Below, piece by piece: positions 1 through 9,231 of a stretch of 64,000 nucleotides of DNA. The stretch covers positions 6,914,739 to 6,978,738 of the forward strand of contig NZ_CP070973.1 in assembly GCF_017086405.1 (NCBI RefSeq), written 5' to 3'. A program made the translations under genes and the position numbers. The notes beneath the pieces are model-generated. The model made no database searches, was not told where the DNA came from, and worked only from the letters and a program-made list of their open reading frames with translations. This DNA comes from Mycobacterium gordonae. GTDB taxonomy: Bacteria; Actinomycetota; Actinomycetes; Mycobacteriales; Mycobacteriaceae. Within the stretch, counting starts at the first letter, position 1, and each line of letters starts with the position of its first letter.

Positions 1-1131
1 GCCGAGGCCTACCAGCGCCGCCCCCTGACCACCCATGCCGCCGCTGCCGGAGTCACCGCCGGCGCCGCCGAAGCCACCAACACCCACGCCGATCAACGAA
101 GCACCGATACCGCCCTGGCCGCCCAAACCGCTCGTGTTGACGCCAAAGCCACCAAGGCCGCCTGAACCACCCTGGGCGTAGCCGAAGAACGCGGAGCTAT
201 CGCCGCCGGCACCGCCAGCACCGCCGTTGGAGGCGGACCCCAACGCGCCGCCGCCGTCGCCGCCTGCTCCGCCCAGGCCGAATAGCATGCCTTGCGCGGC
301 GCCCCCTGCGCCCCCTGCACCCCCGGAAACATTGCCGTTCCCACCGGCGCCGCCTTGCCCACCGACGCCGACGAGCAGGCCGCGGTCGATACCGCCGGCG
401 CCTCCGGCCCCACCCGTTCCATCCGCGGAGGCGCCACCGGCGCCGCCGGTGCCGCCGGCACCGAACAGCAACCCTCCCGAGCCTCCGCGGCCGCCAACAC
501 CCCCGGTTTCCGTGGACAGGGCTGTCGCACCGCCAGCACCGCCGCTGCCGCCCCGGCCGAGCAACATGGCGTTCCCGCCGGCGCCGCCGACCGCGCCGGC
601 GCCGCCCGCACCACCGCCACCACCGTTGCCGATCAGCCCCGCAGCGCCGCCGGCACCACCAGCGACCCCGGCGGTGGTCTGAGAGAATCCGTTTCCGCCG
701 TTGCCGTACAGGATCCCACCTGCACCGCCATTGGGATTCGTCGCTGTTCCGTTGGCGCCGTTGCCGATCAACGGTCGCCCCAGCAACGCCTCGGCAGGGG
801 CGTTGATCACACCCAGCAGGTTTTGCTCCAACGCCTGTAGCGGTGCGACATTGGCCGCTTCCGCGCCCGCATAGGCCGCGCTGGCAGTGCTCAGCGCGTC
901 AACAAAAGTTCGCTGAAACGCCTCGGCCTGCTGACCCAAGATCTGATACTGCCTGGCGTGGACGCTGAACAGCTCAGCAACAGCCTCCGAGACCTCATCG
1001 GCGCCGGCAGCCAAGATTACCGTTGTGGATGCTGCCGCGGACGTGTTGGCCGCGCTCAGCGACTCGCCCAGACTCGTCACTTGCTGCGCCGCAGCCTGCA
1101 GAATCTCGGGAACCACCGCGACAAAAGACAT
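1..1131 (-). CDS. PE_PGRS family protein, 3' end beyond the window
   Basis: The reverse strand from an ATG at 1131 reads a typical PE domain of about 100 residues. It begins MSFVAVVPEIL, has the middle motif ADEVSEAVAELFSVHARQYQ, and ends in the linker NAPAEALLGRPLIGNGANG. It then passes into Gly-Gly-Ala/Gly-Gly-Asn repeats (PGRS) and stays open to the first base of the window: 377 codons with no stop. PE_PGRS proteins are exported or surface-associated by type VII secretion; the function of this one is not visible. The gene diverges from dprE1. In M. tuberculosis the place upstream of dprE1 is held by Rv3789 instead. Open Pro-Pro-X frames on the opposite strand are shadows of the GC-rich repeats. 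Confidence 0.9.
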   Translation of the reverse strand, partial: MSFVAVVPEILQAAAQQVTSLGESLSAANTSAAASTTVILAAGADEVSEAVAELFSVHARQYQILGQQAEAFQRTFVDALSTASAAYAGAEAANVAPLQALEQNLLGVINAPAEALLGRPLIGNGANGTATNPNGGAGGILYGNGGNGFSQTTAGVAGGAGGAAGLIGNGGGGGAGGAGAVGGAGGNAMLLGRGGSGGAGGATALSTETGGVGGRGGSGGLLFGAGGTGGAGGASADGTGGAGGAGGIDRGLLVGVGGQGGAGGNGNVSGGAGGAGGAAQGMLFGLGGAGGDGGGALGSASNGGAGGAGGDSSAFFGYAQGGSGGLGGFGVNTSGLGGQGGIGASLIGVGVGGFGGAGGDSGSGGMGGQGAALVGLG

Positions 1132-1659
1132 AGAACCTAACCTTCCTTTCCAAGGTTTATCAGTTGCTCTCCGAGGGAGCGCGACAGCGGTCCTCCGCCT
1201 TTTGTCGACAATCATTGTCCCGACGCACTCACATCATGCTCATTGCGCTTCATTTCGCAACATACACGAATTGCGGAATACGGCCAGTGGATTGGCGGAT
1301 TGAGCTCTATCACTGCAGTTCAACCCATCTTTAGCCGATAGCTGCTCGGTGCGACATAACTCGCATCGAGCAATACTGAAGATCCAATTCAAAATCCGCA
1401 GATCGTTCAACCAACTTCATCACTGAATCTTCTTCAGACGTGGAATTTATTCATAGAGTTAATTCAACCGGACCTGATATGGCGGCGCAGACCGAACGCT
1501 CGGCTAGATTTGGTACAGTTGCCCACCACGCGGAGAATGCATGCTCGCCGAGCCAGCGGCGGTCGCGTGTCGCGCCGCGATCACCAAGCGGGCCCCGAAA
1601 CGGGTGCCCGGTCACGAGGCGGCTTCTGCGCGGGATGGCGCGCGGTACCCTCTTTGACG
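1132..1659. other. intergenic region between divergent PE_PGRS and dprE1
   Basis: This stretch of 528 bp has no convincing gene. It is less GC-rich than its flanks, especially around 1210-1450, as expected for a region holding the divergent promoters of the PE_PGRS gene and the dprE1-embC operon. A forward frame is open from 1510 in phase with dprE1, but it lacks similarity to any DprE1 N-terminus and is treated as untranslated leader. I could not assign a promoter box with confidence. Confidence 0.5.
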
Positions 1660-3042
1660 ATGTCGAGCAACGATATGACCACGACGCCTACCCGGCTGAC
1701 GGGGTGGGGACGAACGGCGCCGTCGGTCGCCGACGTGCTGCGCACCCCCGACGTCGAAGTGATCGCGAAGGCGGTGATCCGAGCGGGCGAGTCCGACGGC
1801 CGCGGCGTGATCGCGCGCGGGCTGGGCCGGTCCTACGGCGACAACGCGCAAAACGGCGGCGGCCTCGTGATCGACATGTCCGCGCTGAACAAGATCCACT
1901 CGCTGAACGCCGAGACCCGGCTCGCCGACGTCGACGGCGGCGTCAACCTGGATCAGCTGATGAAGGCGGCGCTGCCGCTGGGCCTGTGGGTACCGGTGCT
2001 GCCGGGCACCCGCCAGGTCACCATCGGTGGCGCCATCGGCTGCGACATTCACGGCAAGAACCACCACAGCGCCGGCAGCTTCGGCAATCACGTCCGCAGC
2101 TTGGACCTGCTGCTGGCCAGCGGCGAGATCCGGCGGGTGACGCCGGACGGCGACGACGCCGAGCTGTTCTGGGCCACCGTCGGCGGCAACGGACTGACCG
2201 GGATCATCGTGCGTGCCACCATCGAGATGACGCCGACGGAGACGGCCTACTTCATCGCCGACGGCGACGTCACCGCCACCCTCGACGAAACGATCGCGCT
2301 GCACAGCGACGGCAGCGAAGCCAACTACACCTACTCCAGCGCCTGGTTCGACGCGATCAGCGCGCCGCCGAAGCTGGGCCGGGCGGCGGTGTCTCGCGGC
2401 TCACTGGCCACACTTGACCAGCTCCCCGACAAGCTGGCCCGCAATCCGCTGAAATTTGATGCGCCCCAACTGCTTACGTTTCCCGATATCTTTCCGAACG
2501 GGCTGGCCAACAAGTACACGTTCGGACCGATCGGCGAACTCTGGTACCGCAAATCCGGCACCTACCGGAACAAAATCCAGAATTTGACGCAGTTCTACCA
2601 CCCGCTGGACATGTTCGGGGAATGGAACCGCGGCTACGGCCCGGCCGGCTTCTTGCAGTATCAGTTCGTGGTGCCCACCGAGGCCGTCGACGAGTTCAAG
2701 CGGATCATCCGCGACATCCAGGCCAGCGGCCACTATTCGTTCCTCAACGTGTTCAAGCTCTTCGGACCCGGCAATCAGGCCCCGCTGAGCTTTCCCATCC
2801 CGGGCTGGAACATCTGCGTCGACTTCCCGATCAAGGCCGGCCTCAACGAGTTTGTCAGCGAACTCGATCGGCGGGTGCTGCAATTCGGCGGCCGGCTCTA
2901 CACCGCCAAAGACTCCCGCACCGACGCGGAGACCTTTCATGCCATGTATCCGCGGATCGACGAATGGATCGCCCTGCGCCGCAAGGTCGATCCGTCCGGG
3001 GTGTTCGCCTCCGACATGGCCCGACGCTTGGAGCTGCTCTAG
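1660..3042 (+). CDS. dprE1: decaprenylphosphoryl-beta-D-ribose 2'-oxidase DprE1
   Basis: FAD-dependent oxidase that converts decaprenylphosphoryl-ribose to the 2-keto intermediate, the first half of the epimerisation giving decaprenylphosphoryl-arabinose, the only arabinose donor for the cell wall. The protein is 460 residues; the M. tuberculosis enzyme has 461. The N-terminal FAD-binding part has the GLGRSYGDNAQ stretch, and the substrate part holds Cys386 in WNICVDFP. This corresponds to Cys387 of M. tuberculosis, the residue bonded by benzothiazinones, so the target residue is intact. The ATG at 1660 was chosen because it gives the family length; the frame is open further upstream to 1510 and another ATG lies at 1675. 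The stop codon is followed at once by the dprE2 ATG, so the genes are co-transcribed. Confidence 0.96.
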   Translation: MSSNDMTTTPTRLTGWGRTAPSVADVLRTPDVEVIAKAVIRAGESDGRGVIARGLGRSYGDNAQNGGGLVIDMSALNKIHSLNAETRLADVDGGVNLDQLMKAALPLGLWVPVLPGTRQVTIGGAIGCDIHGKNHHSAGSFGNHVRSLDLLLASGEIRRVTPDGDDAELFWATVGGNGLTGIIVRATIEMTPTETAYFIADGDVTATLDETIALHSDGSEANYTYSSAWFDAISAPPKLGRAAVSRGSLATLDQLPDKLARNPLKFDAPQLLTFPDIFPNGLANKYTFGPIGELWYRKSGTYRNKIQNLTQFYHPLDMFGEWNRGYGPAGFLQYQFVVPTEAVDEFKRIIRDIQASGHYSFLNVFKLFGPGNQAPLSFPIPGWNICVDFPIKAGLNEFVSELDRRVLQFGGRLYTAKDSRTDAETFHAMYPRIDEWIALRRKVDPSGVFASDMARRLELL

Positions 3043-3807
3043 ATGGTGCTTGACGCCGTAGGAAATCCCCAGTCGATTCTGCTGCTCGGAGGGACCTCCG
3101 AGATCGGGCTGGCCATCTGCGAGCGCTACCTGCAGAACGCGGCCGCACGAATCGTCCTGGCGGCCATGCCCGAAGACCCGGGGCGCGACGCCGCGGTGGC
3201 GCAGCTGAAGGCCGCCGGTGCCCGGTCGGTGGAACTCGTCGACTTCGACGCCCTGGAACCCGACACCCACCCCAAGGTGATCGACGAGTGCTTCGGCAAT
3301 GGCGACATCGATGTGGCGATCGTCGCGTTCGGCCTGCTGGGTGACGCCGAGGAACTCTGGCAGAACCAGCGCAAAGCCGTGCAGATTGCCGAGATCAACT
3401 ACACCGCAGCGGTATCGGTGGGCGTGCTGCTGGCCGAGAAGATGCGCGCCCAGGGGTTCGGCCAGATCATCGCGATGAGCACGGTCGCCGGCGAGCGGGT
3501 GCGCCGATCCAACTTCGTCTACGGGTCCACCAAGGCCGGCCTCGACGGCTTCTACCTGGGCCTGTCCGAGGCGCTGCGCGAGTACGGAGTCCGGGTGCTG
3601 GTGATCCGCCCGGGCCAGGTGCGAACCAGGATGAGCGCCCATGTCAAGGAAGCACCGCTGACCGTCGACAAGGAGTACGTCGCCAATCTCGCGGTGACCG
3701 CGTCGGCAAAAGGTAAGGAATTGGTTTGGGCGCCAACAGCATTCCGTTACGTGATGATGGTGTTGCGTCACATTCCGCGGAGCGTCTTCCGCAAGCTGCC
3801 CATCTGA
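3043..3807 (+). CDS. dprE2: decaprenylphosphoryl-2-keto-arabinose reductase DprE2
   Basis: NADH-dependent short-chain dehydrogenase that reduces the DprE1 product to decaprenylphosphoryl-arabinose. It has 254 residues, the same length as Rv3791. The nucleotide-binding loop GGTSEIGLAI lies at residues 16-25. The catalytic residues fit the short-chain dehydrogenase pattern: Ser146, Tyr160 and Lys164, the last two in YGSTKAG. The start abuts the dprE1 stop with no spacer, and aftA begins 2 bp after the stop. This spacing indicates translational coupling of the whole dprE1-dprE2-aftA-embC run. Confidence 0.95.
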   Translation: MVLDAVGNPQSILLLGGTSEIGLAICERYLQNAAARIVLAAMPEDPGRDAAVAQLKAAGARSVELVDFDALEPDTHPKVIDECFGNGDIDVAIVAFGLLGDAEELWQNQRKAVQIAEINYTAAVSVGVLLAEKMRAQGFGQIIAMSTVAGERVRRSNFVYGSTKAGLDGFYLGLSEALREYGVRVLVIRPGQVRTRMSAHVKEAPLTVDKEYVANLAVTASAKGKELVWAPTAFRYVMMVLRHIPRSVFRKLPI

Positions 3808-3809
3808 GC

Positions 3810-5702
3810 ATGCGCAACGCGCTGGCCACCTTGGGCCAGATGGCCGCGGCGACTTTCGTTGCCGTGGTGGTCGCCGTGGTGTCCCTGATGGCAATAGCGC
3901 AGGTGCAGTGGCCCGCCTTCCCGTCGTCCAACCAGTTGCACGCGCTGACCACGGTCGGTCAGGTGGGTTGCCTGGCCGGGTTGTTCGCCGTCGGCTGGGT
4001 GCACCGCCGCAAACGCCTGCGGCGACTGGCACAGCTGGGCGGGGTGGTGTTCCTCTCCGCTTTCACCGTCGTGACACTGGGCATGCCGTTGGGCGCCACC
4101 AAGCTGTACCTGTTCGGCATCTCCGTCGACCAACAGTTCCGCACCGAGTACCTGACCCGGCTCACCGACAGCCCGGCGCTGCACGACATGACCTATGTCG
4201 GGCTGCCGCCGCTGTACCCACCGGGCTGGTTCTGGATCGGCGGACGCGCGGCGGCGCTGAGCGGGACGCCGGCGTGGGAGATGTTCAAGCCGTGGGCGAT
4301 CACGTCGATCACCGTCGCGGTGGCCGTCGCGCTGGTGCTGTGGTCGCGGATGGTCCGCTTCGAGTACGCGCTGCTGGTGACCATCGCGACCGCCGCCGTG
4401 ACGCTGGCCTACAGCTCACCGGAGCCCTACGCCGCGATGATCACCGTGCTGCTGCCGCCGATGTTCGTGCTGACGTGGTCGGGACTGCGGGCCGCCGGTC
4501 GCCTCCCCGCCGGGAGCGAGCGCGGGGGCTGGGCGGCTATCGTCGGCGCCGGCGTCTTCCTGGGTTTCGCCGCGACCTGGTACACCCTGCTGGTCGCCTA
4601 CAGCGCCTTCACCGTGACGCTGATGGCCCTAAGTCTCGCCGTGTCCCGGTGGCGCTCCGGCGGTGTCCGGGCAGCTGCGGACCCGCTGCGCCGGCTGGTC
4701 GTCATCGGAGTGATCGCGGCCGCGATCGCGTCGATCACCTGGCTGCCTTATCTGCTCCGGACGCTCAGTTCGCCGACCAGCAACAGCGGCAGCGCCTTTC
4801 ACTACCTGCCCGCCGACGGGGCCGAACTGACCTTCCCCATGCTGCAGTTCTCGCTGCTGGGTGCGGGCTGTCTGCTGGGCACCCTGTGGCTGGTGACGCG
4901 GGCGCGTTCGTCGGTGCGGGCCGGCGGCCTGGCGATCGGCGTGCTCGCGGTCTACGCGTGGTCGCTGCTGTCGATGCTGACCACCTTGGCGCGCACGACA
5001 CTGTTGTCGTTCCGGTTACAGCCCACTCTGAGCGTGCTCCTGGTGGCGGCCGGGGTTTTCGGCTTCGTCGAGACGGCTCAGGCCCTGGCCGGGCGCAGCC
5101 GGGCGGTGCTGCCGGTGGCCGCGGCGCTGGGGATGGCCGCAGCGATCGCGTTCAGCCAGGACATTCCCGACGTGTTGCGACCCGACCTGACGATCGCCTA
5201 CACCGACACCGACGGTGACGGACAGCGTGGTGACCGGCGACCGCCCAGCGCGGAGAAGTACTACCCGGCCGTCGACGCCGCCATCGCGAAGGTCACCGGT
5301 AGACCGCGCGATCAGACGGTCGTGATGACGGCCGACTACAGCTTCCTGTCGTTCTATCCGTACTGGGGTTTTCAGGGCCTGACGTCGCACTACGCCAATC
5401 CGCTGGCCCAGTTCGACAAACGCGCCGCCCAGATCGAGAGCTGGTCGAAGCTGAAGACCGCCGACGAGTTGATAGGTGCACTGGACAAGCTGCCGTGGCC
5501 GCCGCCCACCGTGTTCATCATGCGCCGCGGCGCCGGCAACACCTACACACTGCGACTGGCCGAGGACGTCTACCCCAACCAGCCCAACGTCCGTCGCTAC
5601 ACCGTGGACCTCAAGGCAGCCCTGTTCAGCGACCCGCGTTTCGCCGTCGAGACCATCGGGCCCTTCGTGGTGGCCATCCGTAAGCCGGTGCCGGGCCCCT
5701 GA
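3810..5702 (+). CDS. aftA: galactan arabinofuranosyltransferase AftA
   Basis: Membrane GT-C glycosyltransferase that adds the first arabinofuranose units to the galactan chain, using decaprenylphosphoryl-arabinose, and so primes arabinan synthesis for the Emb proteins. The N-terminal two-thirds consists of about a dozen hydrophobic segments; the C-terminal third (from about residue 450) is a soluble periplasmic domain with IPDVLRPDLTIAYTD and NYPNQPNVRR-like text conserved in Rv3792. The chosen ATG, 2 bp after dprE2, gives 630 residues; the M. tuberculosis protein has 643. The same frame is open upstream inside dprE2 to 3726, so a slightly longer form is possible. Its TGA overlaps the embC ATG (TGATG). 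Confidence 0.92.
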   Translation: MRNALATLGQMAAATFVAVVVAVVSLMAIAQVQWPAFPSSNQLHALTTVGQVGCLAGLFAVGWVHRRKRLRRLAQLGGVVFLSAFTVVTLGMPLGATKLYLFGISVDQQFRTEYLTRLTDSPALHDMTYVGLPPLYPPGWFWIGGRAAALSGTPAWEMFKPWAITSITVAVAVALVLWSRMVRFEYALLVTIATAAVTLAYSSPEPYAAMITVLLPPMFVLTWSGLRAAGRLPAGSERGGWAAIVGAGVFLGFAATWYTLLVAYSAFTVTLMALSLAVSRWRSGGVRAAADPLRRLVVIGVIAAAIASITWLPYLLRTLSSPTSNSGSAFHYLPADGAELTFPMLQFSLLGAGCLLGTLWLVTRARSSVRAGGLAIGVLAVYAWSLLSMLTTLARTTLLSFRLQPTLSVLLVAAGVFGFVETAQALAGRSRAVLPVAAALGMAAAIAFSQDIPDVLRPDLTIAYTDTDGDGQRGDRRPPSAEKYYPAVDAAIAKVTGRPRDQTVVMTADYSFLSFYPYWGFQGLTSHYANPLAQFDKRAAQIESWSKLKTADELIGALDKLPWPPPTVFIMRRGAGNTYTLRLAEDVYPNQPNVRRYTVDLKAALFSDPRFAVETIGPFVVAIRKPVPGP

Positions 5703-8700
5703 TGGCCAGCGAAGACCCAGGCCGCGAGGCCGGGCTACCATCTACCTCCGTGAGCGACGCGGGAGCAAACTACCGGATCGCTCGCCTTGTTGCCGTCGTC
5801 GCCGGGCTGCTCGGGACGGTGCTGGCGCTGGCGACCCCGCTGTTGCCGGTCAACCAGACCACCGCCCAGCTCAACTGGCCCCAGAACGGCACCTTCAGCA
5901 GCGTCGAGGCGCCGCTGATCAGCTACGTGGCCACCGACCTGGACATCAGCGTCCCGTGTCAGGCCGCGGCGGGGCTCAACGGACCGCAGAACGCCGGCAA
6001 GACGGTGCTGTTGTCGACGGTGCCCAAACAGGCACCCAAGGCAATCGACCGCGGGTTGCTGTTGCAGCGGGTCAACGGCGAGCTGGTACTGATCGTGCGC
6101 AACGTCCCGGTGGTGGCGGCGCCGATGAGTCAGGTCCTGGGCCCGGACTGTCAGCGCCTGACGTTCACCGCGCACGCGGACCGGGTCATCGCGGAATTCG
6201 TCGGCCTCAAGCAGGGACCGACCACCGAGCATCCCGGCGAGCCGCTGCGCGGTGAGAAGAGCGGCTATGACTTCCGTCCCCAGATCGTCGGGGTGTTCAC
6301 CGATCTGGCCGGACCGACCCCGCCCGGCCTGAGCCTCACCGCGACCGTCGACACCCGCTACAGCAGCGACCCCACGGCGCTGAAGCTGGCGGCAATGATC
6401 CTCGGGGTGCTGCTGACCGCCGCCTCCCTGGTAGCACTGCACATCCTGGACACCGCCGACGGCACCCGGCACCGCCGTTTCCTACCGTCGCGCTGGTGGT
6501 CGATCGGCGGGCTGGACGCACTGGTGATCGCCGTGCTGGTGTGGTGGCACTTCGTGGGCGCCAACACTTCCGACGACGGCTACATCCTGACCATGGCCCG
6601 GGTGTCCGAACACGCCGGTTACATGGCGAACTACTACCGCTGGTTCGGCACCCCCGAGGCGCCGTTCGGCTGGTACTACGACCTGCTGGCGATGTGGGCC
6701 CATGTCACCACTGCCAGCATCTGGATGCGGCTGCCCACCCTGCTGATGGCGCTGACCTGTTGGTGGGTGATCAGCCGCGAGGTGATCCCGCGGCTCGGCC
6801 ATTCCGTCAAGAAGAGCCGGGCCGCGGCGTGGACGGCGGCCGGGATGTTCCTGGCGGTCTGGCTGCCCCTGAACAACGGCCTGCGGCCGGAGCCGATCAT
6901 CGCCCTGGGCATCCTGCTGACCTGGTGCTCGGTGGAGCGCGCGGTGGCGACCAGTCGGCTGTTGCCGGTGGCCGCGGCGTGCATCCTGGGCGCTTTGACC
7001 TTGTTCTCCGGCCCGACCGGCATCGCCTCGATCGGTGCGTTGCTGGTGGCGATCGGGCCGCTGCGGACCATCCTGCACCGCCGATCGAAACGGTTCGGCC
7101 TGTTGCCGCTGATATCGCCGATACTGGCGGCCGCCACCGTCACCACCATCCTGATCTTCCGCGACCAGACATTCGCCGGTGAAGCCCAGGCCACCGTGCT
7201 CAAGCAAGCAGTCGGCCCCAGCCTCAAGTGGTTCGACGAACACATCCGCTACGAGCGACTGTTCATGCCCAGCCCGGACGGCTCGGTGGCGCGGCGGTTC
7301 GCGGTGCTGGCGCTGATCCTCGCGCTGGCGATCGCAGTGGCAATCTCCTTGCGCAAGGGGCGAATTCCCGGCACCGCGGCCGGTCCGAGCCGCCGCATCA
7401 TCGGCATCACCATCATCTCTTTCCTGGCGATGATGTTCACGCCCACCAAATGGACACATCACTTCGGGGTGTTCGCCGGGTTGGCCGGTTCGCTGGGTGC
7501 GCTGGCTGCGGTGGCGGTGACCGGGGCCGCGATGCGATCCCGACGCAACCGCACCGTGTTCGCCGCCGTCGTGCTGTTCGTGATGGCCATGTCCTTCGCC
7601 AGCGTCAACGGCTGGTGGTATGTGTCCAATTTCGGTGTGCCGTGGTCTAATTCGTTCCCCAAGTGGCGCTGGTCGCTCACCACGGCGCTGCTCGAGCTGA
7701 CGGTCGTCGTGTTGTTGATCGCGGCGTGGTTCCACTTCGTCGCCACCAATGACGACGGGCCACCGCGCACCCGGTTTGGCGTCCGACTGTCACGAATCCT
7801 GCAGTCTCCGTTGGCGATTGCGACGTGGTTGTTGGTTCTGATGGAGGTCGTGTCGCTGACCCAGGCGATGATCTTCCAGTATCCGGCTTGGTCAGTGGGC
7901 CGCTCGAACCTGCAAGCCTTGACCGGAAAAACGTGTGGGCTGGCCGAAGACGTTTTGGTCGAACTGGATCCCGAGGCCGGCATGTTGGCGCCGGTGTCCG
8001 CGCCGGTGGGCGACGCGCTGGGCGCCGGGCTCTCGGAAGCGTTCACTCCCAACGGAATTCCCGCTGACGTCTCCGCCGACCCGGTAATGGAGCGCCCCGG
8101 AGACCGCAACTTCGCCAACGACGACGGGGTGATCACCGGCACCGAGGCCGGCACCGAAGGCGGTACCACGGCCGCGCCGGGCATCAACGGCTCCCGGGCC
8201 CGGTTGCCGTTCAACCTGGACCCGGCCCGCACACCGGTGCTGGGCAGCTGGCGCGCCGGCATTCAGGTGCCGGCAATGTTGCGGTCGGGCTGGTACCGAC
8301 TGCCGGCCAAGGAGGAGCGACACAAGACGCCGCTGCTGGTGGTGACGGCCGCAGGCCGCTTCGACGCCCGCGAGGTCCAGGTGCAGTGGGCCACCGACGA
8401 CGAGGCTGCGGCCGGAAAGCACAGCGGCTCAATGGGATTCGCCGATGTAGGGGCAGCACCGGCCTGGCGCAACCTGCGCGCGCCGTTGTCGGCGATCCCC
8501 GATTCCGCCACCCAGATCCGCCTGGTGGCCGACGACGACGATCTGGCCCCGCAACACTGGATCGGGCTCACTCCGCCGCGGGTGCCGCGGCTGCGCACGC
8601 TACAGGATGTGGTGGGTTCGGCGGATCCGGTGTTCCTGGACTGGCTGGTCGGGCTGGCATTCCCCTGCCAGCGGCCGTTCGGCCATCAGAACGGTGTCGA

Positions 8701-8974
8701 CGAGACACCCAAGTGGCGCATCCTGCCCGACCGGTTCGGCGCCGAGGCCAACTCCCCCGTCATGGACAACCTCGGCGGCGGCCCGCTGGGCATCACCGAA
8801 CTGCTGACGCAGTCGACCACCGTGGCCAGCTACCTCAAGGACGACTGGTTCCGGGACTGGGGTGCGCTGCAGCGCCTGACGCCCTTCTACCCCGACGCCA
8901 AGCCCGCCCGGCTGGAGCTGGGCACCGTGACGCGCAGCGGATTGTGGGATCCGGCGCCGCTGCGCAAGAGCTAG
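5702..8974 (+). CDS. embC: arabinosyltransferase EmbC
   Basis: Integral-membrane GT-C arabinofuranosyltransferase that extends the arabinan of lipoarabinomannan; a target of ethambutol. It has 1090 residues against 1094 in M. tuberculosis. A first membrane segment near residue 30 is followed by an extracytoplasmic N-terminal domain, then the loop GANTSDDGYILTMA with the catalytic acidic pair at Asp291-Asp292, many membrane segments, the proline motif FTPTKWTHHFG, and a long C-terminal carbohydrate-binding domain from about residue 720. The ATG overlaps the aftA stop, so the gene is translationally coupled. Unlike in M. tuberculosis, embA does not follow: about 10 kb of PE_PGRS and embR sequence comes next. 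Confidence 0.96.
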   Translation: MASEDPGREAGLPSTSVSDAGANYRIARLVAVVAGLLGTVLALATPLLPVNQTTAQLNWPQNGTFSSVEAPLISYVATDLDISVPCQAAAGLNGPQNAGKTVLLSTVPKQAPKAIDRGLLLQRVNGELVLIVRNVPVVAAPMSQVLGPDCQRLTFTAHADRVIAEFVGLKQGPTTEHPGEPLRGEKSGYDFRPQIVGVFTDLAGPTPPGLSLTATVDTRYSSDPTALKLAAMILGVLLTAASLVALHILDTADGTRHRRFLPSRWWSIGGLDALVIAVLVWWHFVGANTSDDGYILTMARVSEHAGYMANYYRWFGTPEAPFGWYYDLLAMWAHVTTASIWMRLPTLLMALTCWWVISREVIPRLGHSVKKSRAAAWTAAGMFLAVWLPLNNGLRPEPIIALGILLTWCSVERAVATSRLLPVAAACILGALTLFSGPTGIASIGALLVAIGPLRTILHRRSKRFGLLPLISPILAAATVTTILIFRDQTFAGEAQATVLKQAVGPSLKWFDEHIRYERLFMPSPDGSVARRFAVLALILALAIAVAISLRKGRIPGTAAGPSRRIIGITIISFLAMMFTPTKWTHHFGVFAGLAGSLGALAAVAVTGAAMRSRRNRTVFAAVVLFVMAMSFASVNGWWYVSNFGVPWSNSFPKWRWSLTTALLELTVVVLLIAAWFHFVATNDDGPPRTRFGVRLSRILQSPLAIATWLLVLMEVVSLTQAMIFQYPAWSVGRSNLQALTGKTCGLAEDVLVELDPEAGMLAPVSAPVGDALGAGLSEAFTPNGIPADVSADPVMERPGDRNFANDDGVITGTEAGTEGGTTAAPGINGSRARLPFNLDPARTPVLGSWRAGIQVPAMLRSGWYRLPAKEERHKTPLLVVTAAGRFDAREVQVQWATDDEAAAGKHSGSMGFADVGAAPAWRNLRAPLSAIPDSATQIRLVADDDDLAPQHWIGLTPPRVPRLRTLQDVVGSADPVFLDWLVGLAFPCQRPFGHQNGVDETPKWRILPDRFGAEANSPVMDNLGGGPLGITELLTQSTTVASYLKDDWFRDWGALQRLTPFYPDAKPARLELGTVTRSGLWDPAPLRKS

Positions 8975-9231
8975 CCTGCGGCCTCCTCCAACCGGGGGAG
9001 ACAATTTCATCCATCAAATCGGCTGGTCGGCCGAGAGACCCGCGGCGTCCAGTGCCCCAAGGTGATAGCCAGAGCAACCGCTCGTAACCGCACTCGCGTC
9101 GAGGAACCATCCGATGCCGTTGACGTCGGGCAGCCCGGAAGCACTCGCGACCGCGGCTGTTCTGAAGTTCCTGAAGGCCGGCCAACGCCTCGGCGCCACG
9201 GTGAGAAGTCTTCCGGACAGGGGTGCGTCAA

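Noticed and set aside
227..840. Forward open frames rich in Pro-Pro-X and Ala opposite the first PE_PGRS gene
   Set aside because: They are antisense images of Gly-Gly-X coding; they lack a PE domain, ribosome site or known domain. The same applies at 9366-10830, 13148-15363, 15960-17753, 17561-19051, 47530-48635 and 48651-50071.
1440..2417. Alternative forward frame overlapping the dprE1 start
   Set aside because: Out of frame with dprE1 and Arg-rich, a typical shadow.
2401..4032. Long reverse open frame of 543 codons opposite dprE1-dprE2
   Set aside because: High-GC third-position bias makes antisense frames stay open; the forward genes are full-length and conserved.
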